Positions 26,289 through 34,986 are shown, counted from the first letter of the stretch. The stretch is DNA of 64,000 nt from Thiosocius sp942490985 (GCA_942490985.1 CALNYW010000001.1:372001-436000); one strand, 5' to 3'. The notes: generated by a model not told the origin, from the letters alone. Numbers and translations: made by a program.

Positions 26289-26957
26289 CTAGGCGGCAAG
26301 CAGTTGGCCGCGATCCAGCCGCAGCACGCGATCAGCGACGCGGGCGACGCGATCGCTGTGGGTGACGACGAGCAGGCTGGCATTCTGGTCGCGGGCCAGC
26401 TCGCCGAGCAGATCGATGACAGACTCTCCGGTCGCCTCGTCAAGGTTGCCGGTTGGCTCATCGGCGAGCAGAAGTTTCGGGCGGTGGGCCAGGGCGCGGG
26501 CGACTGCAATCCGCTGCTGTTCTCCACCTGACAGGGTTTCCGGGTACCGCTCAGCCATCTTCTCGAGACCCACGCGGGTAAGCAGTTCGGCAACGCGCTT
26601 GGCGCTGGCGTCGGGTGCGACGTCCGTCAACTCCAGCGGCAACGCGATATTTTCGCCGACGGTGAGGGTCGGGATCAGGTTGAAAAATTGGAAAATGAAT
26701 CCGATGTGGTTGCGGCGGAACAGGGTTCGCTCGGGCTCGCCGAGCGCGTGGATAACGGTGCCGTCGACGAGCACCATACCGTCATCAGGATCGTCAATGC
26801 CGCTGATAAGGTTGAGTAATGTGGTCTTTCCGCTGCCGCTTGCACCGAGCAGGGCCACCACCTCGGCGTTTTGCACGTCGAGGGCGAGCCCATCGAACAG
26901 CCTTTGGCGTTGGTCCGCTTGCGCATAACTTTTTGATAAATCAGCAATACTGAGCAT
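26289..26957 (-). CDS. LolD/MacB-type ABC transporter ATP-binding protein
   Basis: This 222-residue ATPase powers the FtsX-like permease downstream. Walker A is GASGSGKTT, the signature is LSGGEQQRIAVARAL and Walker B is KLLLADEPTGNLD, followed by the His of the switch in VVTHSD. This is the LolD/MacB pattern. It is the first gene of the three-gene minus-strand operon. Its promoter must lie in 26958-27109, back to back with the suf promoter. Confidence 0.94.
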   Translation of the reverse strand: MLSIADLSKSYAQADQRQRLFDGLALDVQNAEVVALLGASGSGKTTLLNLISGIDDPDDGMVLVDGTVIHALGEPERTLFRRNHIGFIFQFFNLIPTLTVGENIALPLELTDVAPDASAKRVAELLTRVGLEKMAERYPETLSGGEQQRIAVARALAHRPKLLLADEPTGNLDEATGESVIDLLGELARDQNASLLVVTHSDRVARVADRVLRLDRGQLLAA

Positions 26958-27081
26958 TTTGCCGCCGTCGAGCCGTGCAGAAGGGCGTTGGATGAGCGGT
27001 TGCAGTGTGCCGTTTGCGGGTGGTGGGAAAACTGCGTGACTGAGGTGTTTTTCCAGGTCTGTTCAGATCGCCGACCGCTTG

Positions 27082-27097
27082 TAGGGTATTAACCCTA
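27082..27097. promoter_or_regulatory. Palindrome TAGGGT-ATTA-ACCCTA upstream of the suf promoter
   Basis: A perfect 6-bp inverted repeat with a 4-base centre lies 12 bases upstream of the -35 box of the sufB promoter, between the divergent ABC and suf operons. A second, looser repeat GACCCT/AGGGTC spans 27103-27130 across the -35. Both are candidates for regulator binding; I cannot name the regulator. Confidence 0.4.
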
Positions 27098-27109
27098 GTG
27101 CCGACCCTA

Positions 27110-27138
27110 TTGAATCCATTGGCCAGGGTCCGTATAAA
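27110..27138 (+). promoter_or_regulatory. Sigma-70 promoter of the suf operon
   Basis: TTGAAT at 27110-27115 and TATAAA at 27133-27138 are separated by exactly 17 bases, a near-consensus sigma-70 promoter. Transcription would begin near 27145, giving a leader of about 29 bases before the sufB ATG. Confidence 0.7.
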
Positions 27139-27162
27139 TACCTGACCGTTTTACTTGGGAAT
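27138..27162 (+). promoter_or_regulatory. IscR-like operator overlapping the suf transcription start
   Basis: The 25 bases from ATACCTGACC to TTGGGAAT match the IscR type 1 consensus as I remember it at about 21 of 25 positions. The left arm is nearly complete and the right arm weaker. The site covers the end of the -10 box and the predicted start point, so it would repress. An IscR-type regulator should be encoded elsewhere; none is in the window. Confidence 0.55.
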
Positions 27163-27173
27163 AAAACTAGACC

Positions 27174-28619
27174 ATGACCTCGACGGCAAAACAGATGGAT
27201 GAGCTGGTATCCAAGGGGTACGAGCACGGCTTTGTCACCGATATAGAGACTGACGTTATACCACCCGGTCTTAACGAAGATGTTATCCGCTTCATTTCGG
27301 CTCGGAAAAACGAGCCGGATTGGGTCCTGGAGGCGAGGCTCGAGGCCTACCGCCACTGGCTGACCATGGAGCCACCGACCTGGTCGTCGGTCCACTACCC
27401 GCCTATGGACCTTCAGGCGATCTCTTACTTCGCGGCGCCGAAGAAGAAACCGACCCTCAACAGCCTCGACGAGGTCGACCCGGAGCTGCTGCGCACCTAC
27501 GAGAAGCTCGGCATACCGATCGAAGAGCAAAAAGCACTGGCCGGCGTGGCGGTTGATGCGGTGTTTGATAGTGTCTCGGTCGCGACCACCTTCCGCGAAA
27601 ACCTGGCCGAGGCCGGCGTTATCTTCTGCTCGATATCCGAGGCGGCGCAGGAACATCCCGAGCTGCTGCGTAAGTATATTGGGTCGGTAGTGCCGCATAC
27701 CGACAACTACTATGCCGCGCTCAATGCCGCCGTGTTTACCGATGGTACTTTCGTCTATGTGCCCAAAGGCGTGCGCTGTCCAATGGAGTTGTCGACCTAC
27801 TTCCGTATCAACGCGCAAAACACCGGGCAGTTTGAGCGCACCCTGATTGTCGCTGAAGAAGGCAGCCATGTGAGCTATCTAGAGGGGTGTACGGCACCGC
27901 AGCGTGACGAGAATCAGCTACATGCGGCCGTCGTCGAATTGGTCGCCATGGCAGACGCCCAGATCAAGTATTCGACCGTGCAAAACTGGTATCCCGGCGA
28001 CGAAAAAGGTAGGGGCGGGATCTACAATTTCGTCACCAAGCGTGGCGATTGCCGAGGCGACCGCGCAAAAATCTCCTGGACGCAGGTGGAAACCGGCTCG
28101 GCGATAACCTGGAAATACCCCAGCTGCATCCTGCGCGGGGAAGATTCGGTCGGCGAGTTTTACTCGGTGGCGGTTACCCGGGGCCTACAACAGGCAGATA
28201 CCGGGACCAAGATGATTCACATCGGCCGCAACACGCGCAGCACGATTGTCTCAAAAGGTATCTCGGCAGGCGAGGGCCAGCAGGCATACCGAGGCCTCGT
28301 GCGGATGGCGCAGCGCGCTGAGAATGCGCGCAACCACACGCAGTGTGATTCGTTGCTGATCGGTGACCGCTGTGGGGCACACACCTTCCCGTACATCGAG
28401 GTGAAAAACCCAACGGCGAAAGTCGAGCACGAGGCAACGACCTCGAAGATTGGCGACGACCAGCTGTTTTACTGCCGCAGCCGGGGCCTCTCAGAAGAAG
28501 ACGCCGTCTCGCTGATAGTCAACGGTTTCTGCAAAGAAATCTTCAATGAATTACCGATGGAGTTCGCCGTCGAAGCACAAAAGCTGCTCGCTATCAGCCT
28601 CGAAGGCGCTGTGGGCTGA
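27174..28619 (+). CDS. sufB: Fe-S cluster scaffold SufB
   Basis: SufB is the core scaffold of the SufBC2D complex, where Fe-S clusters are built. The 481 residues have the normal length and the family C-terminal half (YCRSRGLSEEDAVSLIVNGFC, EIFNELPMEFAVEAQ). The sulfur-accepting Cys is expected in the region CDSLLIGDRCGAHTFPYIE. The ATG at 27174 is only about 12 bases past the IscR-like site. It is the first gene of the operon sufB-C-D-T-A-E. Confidence 0.97.
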   Translation: MTSTAKQMDELVSKGYEHGFVTDIETDVIPPGLNEDVIRFISARKNEPDWVLEARLEAYRHWLTMEPPTWSSVHYPPMDLQAISYFAAPKKKPTLNSLDEVDPELLRTYEKLGIPIEEQKALAGVAVDAVFDSVSVATTFRENLAEAGVIFCSISEAAQEHPELLRKYIGSVVPHTDNYYAALNAAVFTDGTFVYVPKGVRCPMELSTYFRINAQNTGQFERTLIVAEEGSHVSYLEGCTAPQRDENQLHAAVVELVAMADAQIKYSTVQNWYPGDEKGRGGIYNFVTKRGDCRGDRAKISWTQVETGSAITWKYPSCILRGEDSVGEFYSVAVTRGLQQADTGTKMIHIGRNTRSTIVSKGISAGEGQQAYRGLVRMAQRAENARNHTQCDSLLIGDRCGAHTFPYIEVKNPTAKVEHEATTSKIGDDQLFYCRSRGLSEEDAVSLIVNGFCKEIFNELPMEFAVEAQKLLAISLEGAVG

Positions 28620-28635
28620 CCAAGGAGAAAGACCA

Positions 28636-29394
28636 ATGATGTTGTCTGTAAAAAACCTCAAAGCAGAAGTAGACGGTAAGCCTATCCTGAGGGGACTCGA
28701 CCTCGAGGTCGGTGCCGGCGAAGTGCATGCGATCATGGGTCCGAACGGGTCCGGTAAGAGCACTCTCGCGCACGTCCTGTCTGGCAGGGATGGCTACGAT
28801 GTCACCGATGGCTCGGCGACGCTCGACGGTACTGATTTGCTCGGTCTGGAGCCCGAAGAAAGGTCGGCACTGGGCCTGTTCCTCGCGTTCCAATATCCGG
28901 TAGAGCTGCCCGGGGTCAACAACACGCATTTTCTGAAAGAGGCCTACAACGCCCAGCGCCGGGCGCGCGGTGAAGCGGAGCTCGATTCCGTGGCTTTTCT
29001 AAAGCTCGTCCGCGAAAAGATTGCGATGGTTTCGATGAATCCAGAGTTGCTCAAACGGCCGGTTAACGCGGGTTTCTCGGGCGGCGAGAAAAAACGTAAC
29101 GAGATTCTCCAGATGGCGGTATTTGAACCCAAGCTGGCGATCCTGGACGAGACCGACTCTGGTTTGGACATCGATGCGTTGCGCACGGTTTCCGATGGCG
29201 TGAACGCGCTGCGCTCGGCAGATCGGTCGATCATTGTCGTGACGCACTACCAGCGCCTACTCGATTACATTCAGCCAGACCACGTTCACGTCCTTGCAGG
29301 CGGCCGGATCGTCCGGTCTGGCGATAAGTCGCTGGCCAAGGAACTTGAGAAAAAAGGCTACGGCTGGATCGAGGAGCAGGGAGAGGCGGCATGA
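28636..29394 (+). CDS. sufC: SufC, ATPase of the SufBCD complex
   Basis: SufC is an ABC-type ATPase that drives shape changes of SufB and SufD during cluster assembly. It has 252 residues from the ATG at 28636, which follows CAAGGAGAAAG. Walker A is GPNGSGKST, the signature is FSGGEKKRNEILQM (SufC-specific) and Walker B is KLAILDETDSGLDIDAL. An upstream in-frame start would sit in sufB and has no ribosome site. Its stop overlaps the sufD ATG (ATGA). Confidence 0.97.
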   Translation: MMLSVKNLKAEVDGKPILRGLDLEVGAGEVHAIMGPNGSGKSTLAHVLSGRDGYDVTDGSATLDGTDLLGLEPEERSALGLFLAFQYPVELPGVNNTHFLKEAYNAQRRARGEAELDSVAFLKLVREKIAMVSMNPELLKRPVNAGFSGGEKKRNEILQMAVFEPKLAILDETDSGLDIDALRTVSDGVNALRSADRSIIVVTHYQRLLDYIQPDHVHVLAGGRIVRSGDKSLAKELEKKGYGWIEEQGEAA

Positions 29395-30716
29395 GTAACG
29401 AGACGCAATCCGGTACGCGTCCCGCTGATCTGGTCGCGGCTGCGCAGCCTATGGCGGCGGGTGCCAAAGGTGCCTGGTTGAACGGGGTGCGCGCACGTGG
29501 CGCGGAAGCGGTGGCAAACATGGCCATGCCAGATCGGCGGCAGGAGGCGTGGCGCTACACGCCGGTACGTTTTCTCGATGAGACGCGATACCGTTCCGTC
29601 GATATCAAAGCATTTGACGCGCTCCAGCTGTCGGATATTGACGAGCTGTTGCTCGCCGAGGGCAGCACCACGCGGCTGGTGTTTGTCAACGGCCATCTGG
29701 CCCCTAACCTCTGCGCCGGGCTTGACGTCGACAACCAGATCCTGATTCGCAGCCTCGGCGGGGCGCTGGGCGAGGTGACGGAGCCGCTGCAGACTCACTT
29801 GGATGCGCTGGCCGAAAAGCGGCATATTTTTGCGGCGCTGAATGCGGCGCTGATGTCAGATGGTGCACTCATCCATGTCAAGGGTAAGGCGCAAGATGCC
29901 AAACCGATCGAGCTGCTACATATCTCGGTCGGGATGGATGAGCCATTGATCTGCCATCCTCGCCATCTCGTGGTAGTCGATCCTGCGGCGCAAGCGACGT
30001 TGATAGAGCGCTACGCGACGCTGGGCGAGGGCGTCTACTTCAATAACGCGCTGGTCGAGGTATCGGTTGGCGATGACGCCCGTTTCGAGCACCTGCGTGT
30101 TCAGGATGAGAGCGCGAATGCGCAGCATTTGACTGATCTTCACGTCAAGCTCGGCGCCCGCGCGCACTACAAGATGGCCAATGCGTCGCTCGGCGGTAGT
30201 TGGTCGCGTACCGACGTCAAGCTGGTGTTCGATGGTGAAGACGCTGACGCTCAGCTCGACGGCCTGATGCTGGGTCGGGACAAGCAACTGACAGACGTGC
30301 ATCTCGACGTGCAACATCTGAAGCCCGGGTGTACCAGTCGTGAAACGTTTCGTGGCGTGCTCGACGGCAAGGGAAGGGTGGTTTTCGATGGCCGCATTCT
30401 TGTCGCCAAAGATGCCCAGCTCACCGATGCAGCGTTGTCAAACGACAACCTGATGCTCTCCCGCTCGGCCGAGGTGGATACCAAGCCGCAGCTCGAAATC
30501 TATGCGGACGATGTCAAGTGCAGCCACGGCACCACGGTTGGGGAACTCGATAGCGACATGCTGTTTTATCTGCGCTCGCGTGGCATCGCTGAAAACCGGG
30601 CCAAACAGATGTTGTGCCAAGGGTTCGCCGCGGAGGTCGTCGACCAAATCTCGCAGCCCGAGCTGCGGGACCGCGTATTGGACCTGCTGGCTAAGCGCCT
30701 GAGCGAGACCGGCTGA
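29391..30716 (+). CDS. sufD: SufD, Fe-S assembly protein
   Basis: SufD (441 residues) pairs with SufB on the SufC dimer and is needed for iron entry. The beta-helix core and the conserved C-terminal part are present: KPQLEIYADDVKCSHGTTVGELD, with the functional His in CSHG, then FYLRSRGIAENRAKQMLCQGF. It overlaps sufC by 4 bases and the next gene by a single base (TGATG), so translation is likely coupled. Confidence 0.96.
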   Translation: MSNETQSGTRPADLVAAAQPMAAGAKGAWLNGVRARGAEAVANMAMPDRRQEAWRYTPVRFLDETRYRSVDIKAFDALQLSDIDELLLAEGSTTRLVFVNGHLAPNLCAGLDVDNQILIRSLGGALGEVTEPLQTHLDALAEKRHIFAALNAALMSDGALIHVKGKAQDAKPIELLHISVGMDEPLICHPRHLVVVDPAAQATLIERYATLGEGVYFNNALVEVSVGDDARFEHLRVQDESANAQHLTDLHVKLGARAHYKMANASLGGSWSRTDVKLVFDGEDADAQLDGLMLGRDKQLTDVHLDVQHLKPGCTSRETFRGVLDGKGRVVFDGRILVAKDAQLTDAALSNDNLMLSRSAEVDTKPQLEIYADDVKCSHGTTVGELDSDMLFYLRSRGIAENRAKQMLCQGFAAEVVDQISQPELRDRVLDLLAKRLSETG

Positions 30717-31093
30717 TGGCTGGGCAATTTGCAATTGAGGTGCCGATGATGACGGCGACGCACGACGGTGACACCTTGGTAAACGGGCAGCCGGAGGCCG
30801 ATGCGCCGATAATCGAGGCGCTGCGCAGCGTGCATGATCCCGAGATACCGACCAATATCTACGATCTCGGCTTGATTTACACGATCGAGACGCCATCTCC
30901 CGGCGAGATAGCGATAAAGATGACGTTGACCGCACCAGCCTGCCCTGTGGCGGGTACGTTACCCGGTGAGGTGCAGCGTGCTGTCGAGGGGGTTGAGGGC
31001 GTAAAGCGATGCCAAGTGGACCTGGTATGGCAACCGCCTTGGACCAAGGACCGCATGAGCGAAGAGGCTCAACTGCAGCTCGGCATGTTTTGA
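30716..31093 (+). CDS. sufT: SufT-like DUF59/MIP18 Fe-S maturation protein
   Basis: This MIP18/DUF59 protein has the core EALRSVHDPEIPTNIYDLGLIY and the conserved Cys in LTAPACPVAGTLPGEV. SufT-type proteins help Fe-S cluster delivery. It has 125 residues from 30716, or 115 from the ATG at 30746, which has GAGG five bases upstream. The N-terminal extension is not conserved in the family as I recall it, so the later start deserves thought. It lies in the place where sufS is found in many proteobacterial suf operons. Confidence 0.88.
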   Translation: MAGQFAIEVPMMTATHDGDTLVNGQPEADAPIIEALRSVHDPEIPTNIYDLGLIYTIETPSPGEIAIKMTLTAPACPVAGTLPGEVQRAVEGVEGVKRCQVDLVWQPPWTKDRMSEEAQLQLGMF

Positions 31094-31130
31094 GCCGACG
31101 GATTCACAAGTTGATTAAGGTGTACGCATC

Positions 31131-31457
31131 ATGGCGATTAATCTGACACAAGCAGCGGCGGCTCACGTCGCGAAAGAGATATCCAAGCGCGGTCGCGGAG
31201 AAGGTCTGCGAATTGCTACCAAAAAGAGCGGCTGTACCGGCTTTGCATATGTCGTCGATTATGCTGACGAGATCGGCGACTCCGATCGTGTATACGAGAG
31301 CCATGGCGTGAGAGTGGTGGTCGACAAGGCGTCTCTGGAACAGCTGGACGGGCTTGAAGTCGACTTCGTAAAGACCAACATGCTCAACGAAGGTTTTGAG
31401 TTCCGTAACCCCAACATCAAGGACATGTGCGGTTGCGGTGAATCGTTCAGCGTTTAA
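31131..31457 (+). CDS. sufA: A-type Fe-S carrier SufA/IscA
   Basis: This 108-residue A-type carrier hands clusters to target apo-proteins. The three conserved cysteines are in KKSGCTGFAY and MCGCGESF (C-x-C near the C-terminus). The spacing matches SufA/IscA. It starts 37 bases after the sufT gene and ends 2 bases before sufE. SufA versus IscA naming follows its operon, not a diagnostic residue. Confidence 0.93.
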   Translation: MAINLTQAAAAHVAKEISKRGRGEGLRIATKKSGCTGFAYVVDYADEIGDSDRVYESHGVRVVVDKASLEQLDGLEVDFVKTNMLNEGFEFRNPNIKDMCGCGESFSV

Positions 31458-31459
31458 CG

Positions 31460-31909
31460 ATGACAGCCATGCTAACGCCCGAAGAGGTCATCGATAATTT
31501 TGACTTCCTGGATTCCTGGGAGGCCCGTTACGCCTACCTGGTTGAACTCGGGGAGGCGTTACCGCCGCTCGATGATGGCTACCGCACCGAACAGAATCGT
31601 GTGCAGGGCTGCATGAGCAAAGTGTGGGTGTACCCGATCCCTGACGAGAGCCGCGAGGGTGCGCTCACCTACGTCGGTGACTGTGATACGGCGATAATCA
31701 AGGGCGTACTGGCACTCGTTGTACGGTTGTTGTCGGGTCGGACACCCGAGGAGATCGCAGCGCTCGATCTCGATGACCTTTTTGAAAAGCTCCACCTGGC
31801 CGAACATCTGAGTCCAAATAGGCACTTTGGCATCTATTCGCTGGTCGAGAAGATGAAGAAGCAGGCGTCGGAAGCGGTGTTGCCGGAGACCAAAGTCGGC
31901 AGGGCCTGA
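31460..31909 (+). CDS. sufE: SufE, sulfur acceptor of SufS
   Basis: SufE takes the persulfide from SufS and passes it to SufB. It has 149 residues; the catalytic Cys is in NRVQGCMSKVW, on the loop typical of SufE. An ATG at 31469 is an alternative start. It closes the suf operon. Its enzyme partner SufS is missing from this operon and is found only at 9294-10559, beside a SufU-like gene. Confidence 0.95.
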   Translation: MTAMLTPEEVIDNFDFLDSWEARYAYLVELGEALPPLDDGYRTEQNRVQGCMSKVWVYPIPDESREGALTYVGDCDTAIIKGVLALVVRLLSGRTPEEIAALDLDDLFEKLHLAEHLSPNRHFGIYSLVEKMKKQASEAVLPETKVGRA

Positions 31910-32216
31910 CGGCGGCTGATTCCGGTCGCCCCCTTGGCGCCGGATAGTGGTTTGATCGGGCGCAATAGCGACGACTTGTTTCGCTCGCGCGCTGCGTCCC
32001 ATGCGGAACCATCGGTCCGGCAACAGCTGTGCCGACGCATTATTCCGCCAGGGTCGATGTCCCGTCGCCCCGTCTTTGTGGTGCTACTTATCTGATCTGA
32101 GTCCTTCGGCTGCTCTTGAAAACGGTCTGCGCTGCACCCATTTCCCGAGTAGAAGGAGGGACGTTCCGTCCCGCCAATTGCGTCCGAGAGGCGCGTTTTC
32201 GACGGAGGACAGTGTC
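31910..32216. other. 307-base gap between sufE and hsp20
   Basis: The only clear content is the heat-shock promoter at 32115-32143 and a GGAGG ribosome site before hsp20. I see no T-run terminator for suf. Open frames here are extensions of hsp20 or antisense. Confidence 0.5.
32115..32143 (+). promoter_or_regulatory. Sigma-32 heat-shock promoter of hsp20
   Basis: CTTGAAA at 32115-32121 and CCCATTT at 32137-32143 are separated by 15 bases, close to the sigma-32 (RpoH) consensus in both boxes and spacing. It lies 74 bases before the hsp20 start. This fits heat-induced expression of hsp20 and perhaps of cbpA behind it. Confidence 0.82.
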
Positions 32217-32651
32217 ATGGGACTCATGCGTTATGAACCCTGGGGTCTGCTCGACCAGATGCGTCGGGAGATGGAGCGCGCGGTAGACAGTCGTGCCGAA
32301 GAGGGCAGCAGCGTCGCAACCAGCGATTGGGTGCCTGCTGTGGATATCAAAGAAGAAGACGATGCGTTTATGATCGTCGCTGATATCCCGGGTGTTGATC
32401 CAAAGGACATCGAAGTCCATATGGATAACGGCGTGCTGACGATCAAGGGCGAAAAAGAGACTGAAAGCAAAGACGAGCGTGAGGGGTATAAGCGCGTCGA
32501 GCGCAGTTACGGAAGTTTTTATCGTCGTTTCAGCCTGCCGGATACCGCGGATCCTGAAAAGATCAGCGCCAAGAGCAATCATGGTGTGCTGGAAGTGCGC
32601 ATCGCTAAGCAGGAAAAGGTGCAACCACGCAAGATTGCGGTCGGTAGCTGA
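32217..32651 (+). CDS. Hsp20-family small heat shock protein
   Basis: This 144-residue alpha-crystallin-type chaperone holds unfolding proteins in soluble form. The alpha-crystallin domain runs from WVPAVDIKEEDDAF to about residue 130 and includes the ADIPGVDPKDIEV and GVLTIKGEK segments and the conserved G-V-L motif (NHGVLEVRIAK). The ATG at 32217 follows CGGAGGACAGTGTC. Upstream in-frame codons would cross the promoter and are not used. The sigma-32 promoter upstream supports heat control. Confidence 0.95.
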   Translation: MGLMRYEPWGLLDQMRREMERAVDSRAEEGSSVATSDWVPAVDIKEEDDAFMIVADIPGVDPKDIEVHMDNGVLTIKGEKETESKDEREGYKRVERSYGSFYRRFSLPDTADPEKISAKSNHGVLEVRIAKQEKVQPRKIAVGS

Positions 32652-32661
32652 CAGGCGAACG

Positions 32662-32688
32662 CCGCCCACGGCGAAGCGCCGTGGGCGG
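32662..32688 (+). terminator. Strong hairpin after hsp20
   Basis: CCGCCCACGGCG and CGCCGTGGGCGG form a perfect 12-bp GC-rich stem with an AAG loop, 10 bases after the hsp20 stop and before cbpA. It is followed by TAATTCC, not a strong T-run. It should stop or attenuate transcription, or protect the hsp20 message. Confidence 0.6.
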
Positions 32689-32725
32689 TAATTCCTTGCC
32701 ACAACGCGGCGCCAGGTGACGGGGC

Positions 32726-33682
32726 ATGGATTTCAAAGATTATTACGCCATCATGGGCGTCGCGCGGGATGCGACGCAAGACGAGATAAAGCGCGCCTAT
32801 CGTAAGTTGGCGCGTAAATTTCATCCTGACGTTAGCAAAGCGAAAGACGCGGAGACACGCTTTAAAGAGCTGGGCGAGGCGTATGAAGTCTTGAAAGACC
32901 CGGAGAAGCGGGCTGCCTACGATCAATTGGGCAAAGACTACCGGGATGGCCAGAACTTCCGGCCACCACCGAATTGGGACGCCGGTTTCGAGTTTGAAGG
33001 TGGTGGTTTCACCGACGCCGACCAAGGTGGATTTTCAGATTTCTTCGAGACGCTGTTTGGTCGGCGAGGAGGCTTTTCTGCTGGGCCCCGTCAGACGCAC
33101 CGACCGCAGGGACGTGGAGAAGACCATCACGCGCGAATCGCTATCGGCCTCGACGACGCATTCAACGGGGCAACCATCGGTGTTGATCTGGCGCTACCCG
33201 AATACGACCGTAACGGCTATCTACAGAATCGTAAGCGCAGTATCCAGGTGAAAGTGCCGAAGGGCGTCAGCGCAGGTAAGCGCATTCGATTGGCCGGGCA
33301 GGGCGGTGCCGGCCACAACGGCGGTAAGGCCGGCGACCTATACCTGGAAATCGAGTTGAAACCCCATCGTTTGTTTCAGGTGGATGGTCAGGATGTCTTG
33401 TTGACACTTCCCGTCGCGCCCTGGGAGGCAGCGCTCGGGGGGAAGGTAAAGGTGCCGACGCTAGCCGGCCAAGTCGAACTCACCATTCCTGCCGGCGCGC
33501 GCACGGGTCAAAAGCTGCGGCTCAAGGGCAGGGGTCTTGGTCCCGTTGGCAAGTCGGTCGGTGATCAGATCGTCGTGCTGAAAATCGTCTTACCGAGCGC
33601 CGATACGGAGGAAAAGAAGGCGGTCTACCGAGACATGGCGCAAACGATGCCTTTTGACCCACGCGCAGAACTGGGAGGTTGA
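32726..33682 (+). CDS. cbpA: CbpA, DnaJ-family co-chaperone
   Basis: This 318-residue type B J-domain protein stimulates DnaK. The J domain covers residues 1-70 with the HPD motif in KFHPDVSKAKD, then a Gly/Phe-rich linker (GFEFEGGGFTDADQGG). There is no zinc-finger domain, and two C-terminal substrate-binding domains follow. It is followed at once by cbpM, whose product regulates CbpA, which makes the assignment firm. It may be read from the heat-shock promoter of hsp20 through the intervening hairpin. Confidence 0.94.
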   Translation: MDFKDYYAIMGVARDATQDEIKRAYRKLARKFHPDVSKAKDAETRFKELGEAYEVLKDPEKRAAYDQLGKDYRDGQNFRPPPNWDAGFEFEGGGFTDADQGGFSDFFETLFGRRGGFSAGPRQTHRPQGRGEDHHARIAIGLDDAFNGATIGVDLALPEYDRNGYLQNRKRSIQVKVPKGVSAGKRIRLAGQGGAGHNGGKAGDLYLEIELKPHRLFQVDGQDVLLTLPVAPWEAALGGKVKVPTLAGQVELTIPAGARTGQKLRLKGRGLGPVGKSVGDQIVVLKIVLPSADTEEKKAVYRDMAQTMPFDPRAELGG

Positions 33683-33683
33683 G

Positions 33684-34001
33684 GTGGCCCAAGACCTGAT
33701 CGTCTGCCAGGCGGATTATGAATATTCGCTGACGCTGGCTGAATTATCGCAGTGCTGCGGTGTATCGGCGGAGAAGATTCTCGTCCTCGTCAACGAAGGG
33801 GTGCTCGATCCAAACGGCGACAGTGACCGTGATTGGGTGTTTGGTGGGAGTGATCTGGTGCGTGCCCGCCGGGCACTGCGGCTCGAGCGCGATCTTGGGA
33901 TCAATCCCGCGGGAATCGCGCTGGTCCTGCAGCTACGGGAAGAATCGAAACGCCTGCATCACCGCGTCAAGATACTCGAGGCGCTGTTATTCGACCAGTG
34001 A
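33684..34001 (+). CDS. cbpM: CbpM, MerR-like modulator of CbpA
   Basis: This 105-residue protein resembles CbpM, which binds the J domain of CbpA and blocks its action with DnaK. It has a MerR-like helix-turn-helix (LAELSQCCGVSAEKILVLV) and a C-terminal helix with leucine heptads. The GTG at 33684 has GGGAGG at 33673-33678, inside the end of cbpA, so I prefer it over the upstream ATG at 33654, which would overlap cbpA. The gap to cbpA is one base. Confidence 0.88.
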   Translation: MAQDLIVCQADYEYSLTLAELSQCCGVSAEKILVLVNEGVLDPNGDSDRDWVFGGSDLVRARRALRLERDLGINPAGIALVLQLREESKRLHHRVKILEALLFDQ

Positions 34002-34130
34002 CCGGGCGCCAGCGCGATCTGCACCTCCGGGGCTACACAACCCTTTACCCGTCGCTGCCGCTTAGGCGATAGAATTCTCGCGAAGTTCTAACAATGCATC
34101 GGTTTGTGCTGATGATCGGGTCCGGAATTA

Positions 34131-34943
34131 ATGTGCGAATTGTTTGCGATGTCCAGTGTGCTGCCAACCAGCGTGAGCTTTTCGCTGAACCGACTCGCCC
34201 TGCATGGTGGCGCAGAGGGGCCGCATCGCGATGGCTGGGGTGTCGCCTACTATGAGGGTCCTGATGCCCTGGTTTTGCGCGAACCGATGGCGGCGAGTGA
34301 AAGCCAGTTGGTCCAGCACATTGAGCAGCATGGCCCCCCCAGCGCGCTGGTTATTTCCCACATTCGTTACGCATCGTTTGGCGTGCGCGCCCTGCGCAAT
34401 ACCCAGCCGTTCGCAAGAGAGCTCGGCGGACGTCGCCATGTCTTCGCCCACAATGGCGATTTGCCCGACATCAACGATCGCCTCAAAGCGGCACCGGGTC
34501 CATTTCAACCGGTCGGTGAAACCGATTCAGAAGTTGCTTTTTGTCATTTGATGAATCGAATGGCTGAGCTTTGGTTTGCTTCGGTTGATGGCTTGCCGCC
34601 ATTGAACAAACGGTTACGTCTGTTCGGCAGCGTGGCGGCTGAGTTGGCCGAGGTGGGCTCGGCGAATATTATCTACAGCGATGGTGATACCTTGTTCGTA
34701 CATGCGCACAAGCGAACCGAGCCAGGGTCGGACGACGTGCTGTGCGGGCTATTTGTCTTATCGCGGACCTGCAGTGAATCCGGGCCGGAACTGGAGCAAT
34801 CGGGCGTCAAGCTTGAACCGGTGCGCCAGGCGTTAACCCTTCTGGCCAGCGTGCCGTTGACCGATGAGGCTTGGTTGCCGCTTGCCGAAGGTGAGGTATT
34901 GGCGGTTCGTTCCGGCGTCGTGGTGCAGCGTCTGATGGTTTAA
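34131..34943 (+). CDS. yafJ: Class II glutamine amidotransferase, YafJ-like
   Basis: This 270-residue N-terminal-nucleophile amidotransferase keeps the catalytic Cys2 (MCELFAMSS), which is exposed after Met removal. The family motifs HRDGWGVAYYEG, SHIRYASFG and FAHNGDL are all present. YafJ-type proteins have no attached synthetase domain and their substrate is not known; some relatives act in ergothioneine synthesis (EgtC). No ergothioneine genes are nearby. It begins 129 bases after cbpM. Confidence 0.9.
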   Translation: MCELFAMSSVLPTSVSFSLNRLALHGGAEGPHRDGWGVAYYEGPDALVLREPMAASESQLVQHIEQHGPPSALVISHIRYASFGVRALRNTQPFARELGGRRHVFAHNGDLPDINDRLKAAPGPFQPVGETDSEVAFCHLMNRMAELWFASVDGLPPLNKRLRLFGSVAAELAEVGSANIIYSDGDTLFVHAHKRTEPGSDDVLCGLFVLSRTCSESGPELEQSGVKLEPVRQALTLLASVPLTDEAWLPLAEGEVLAVRSGVVVQRLMV

Positions 34944-34986
34944 CGACGTTTGGCGCGTAACGTCGTTGGCGTTTAGACTCGGATAG

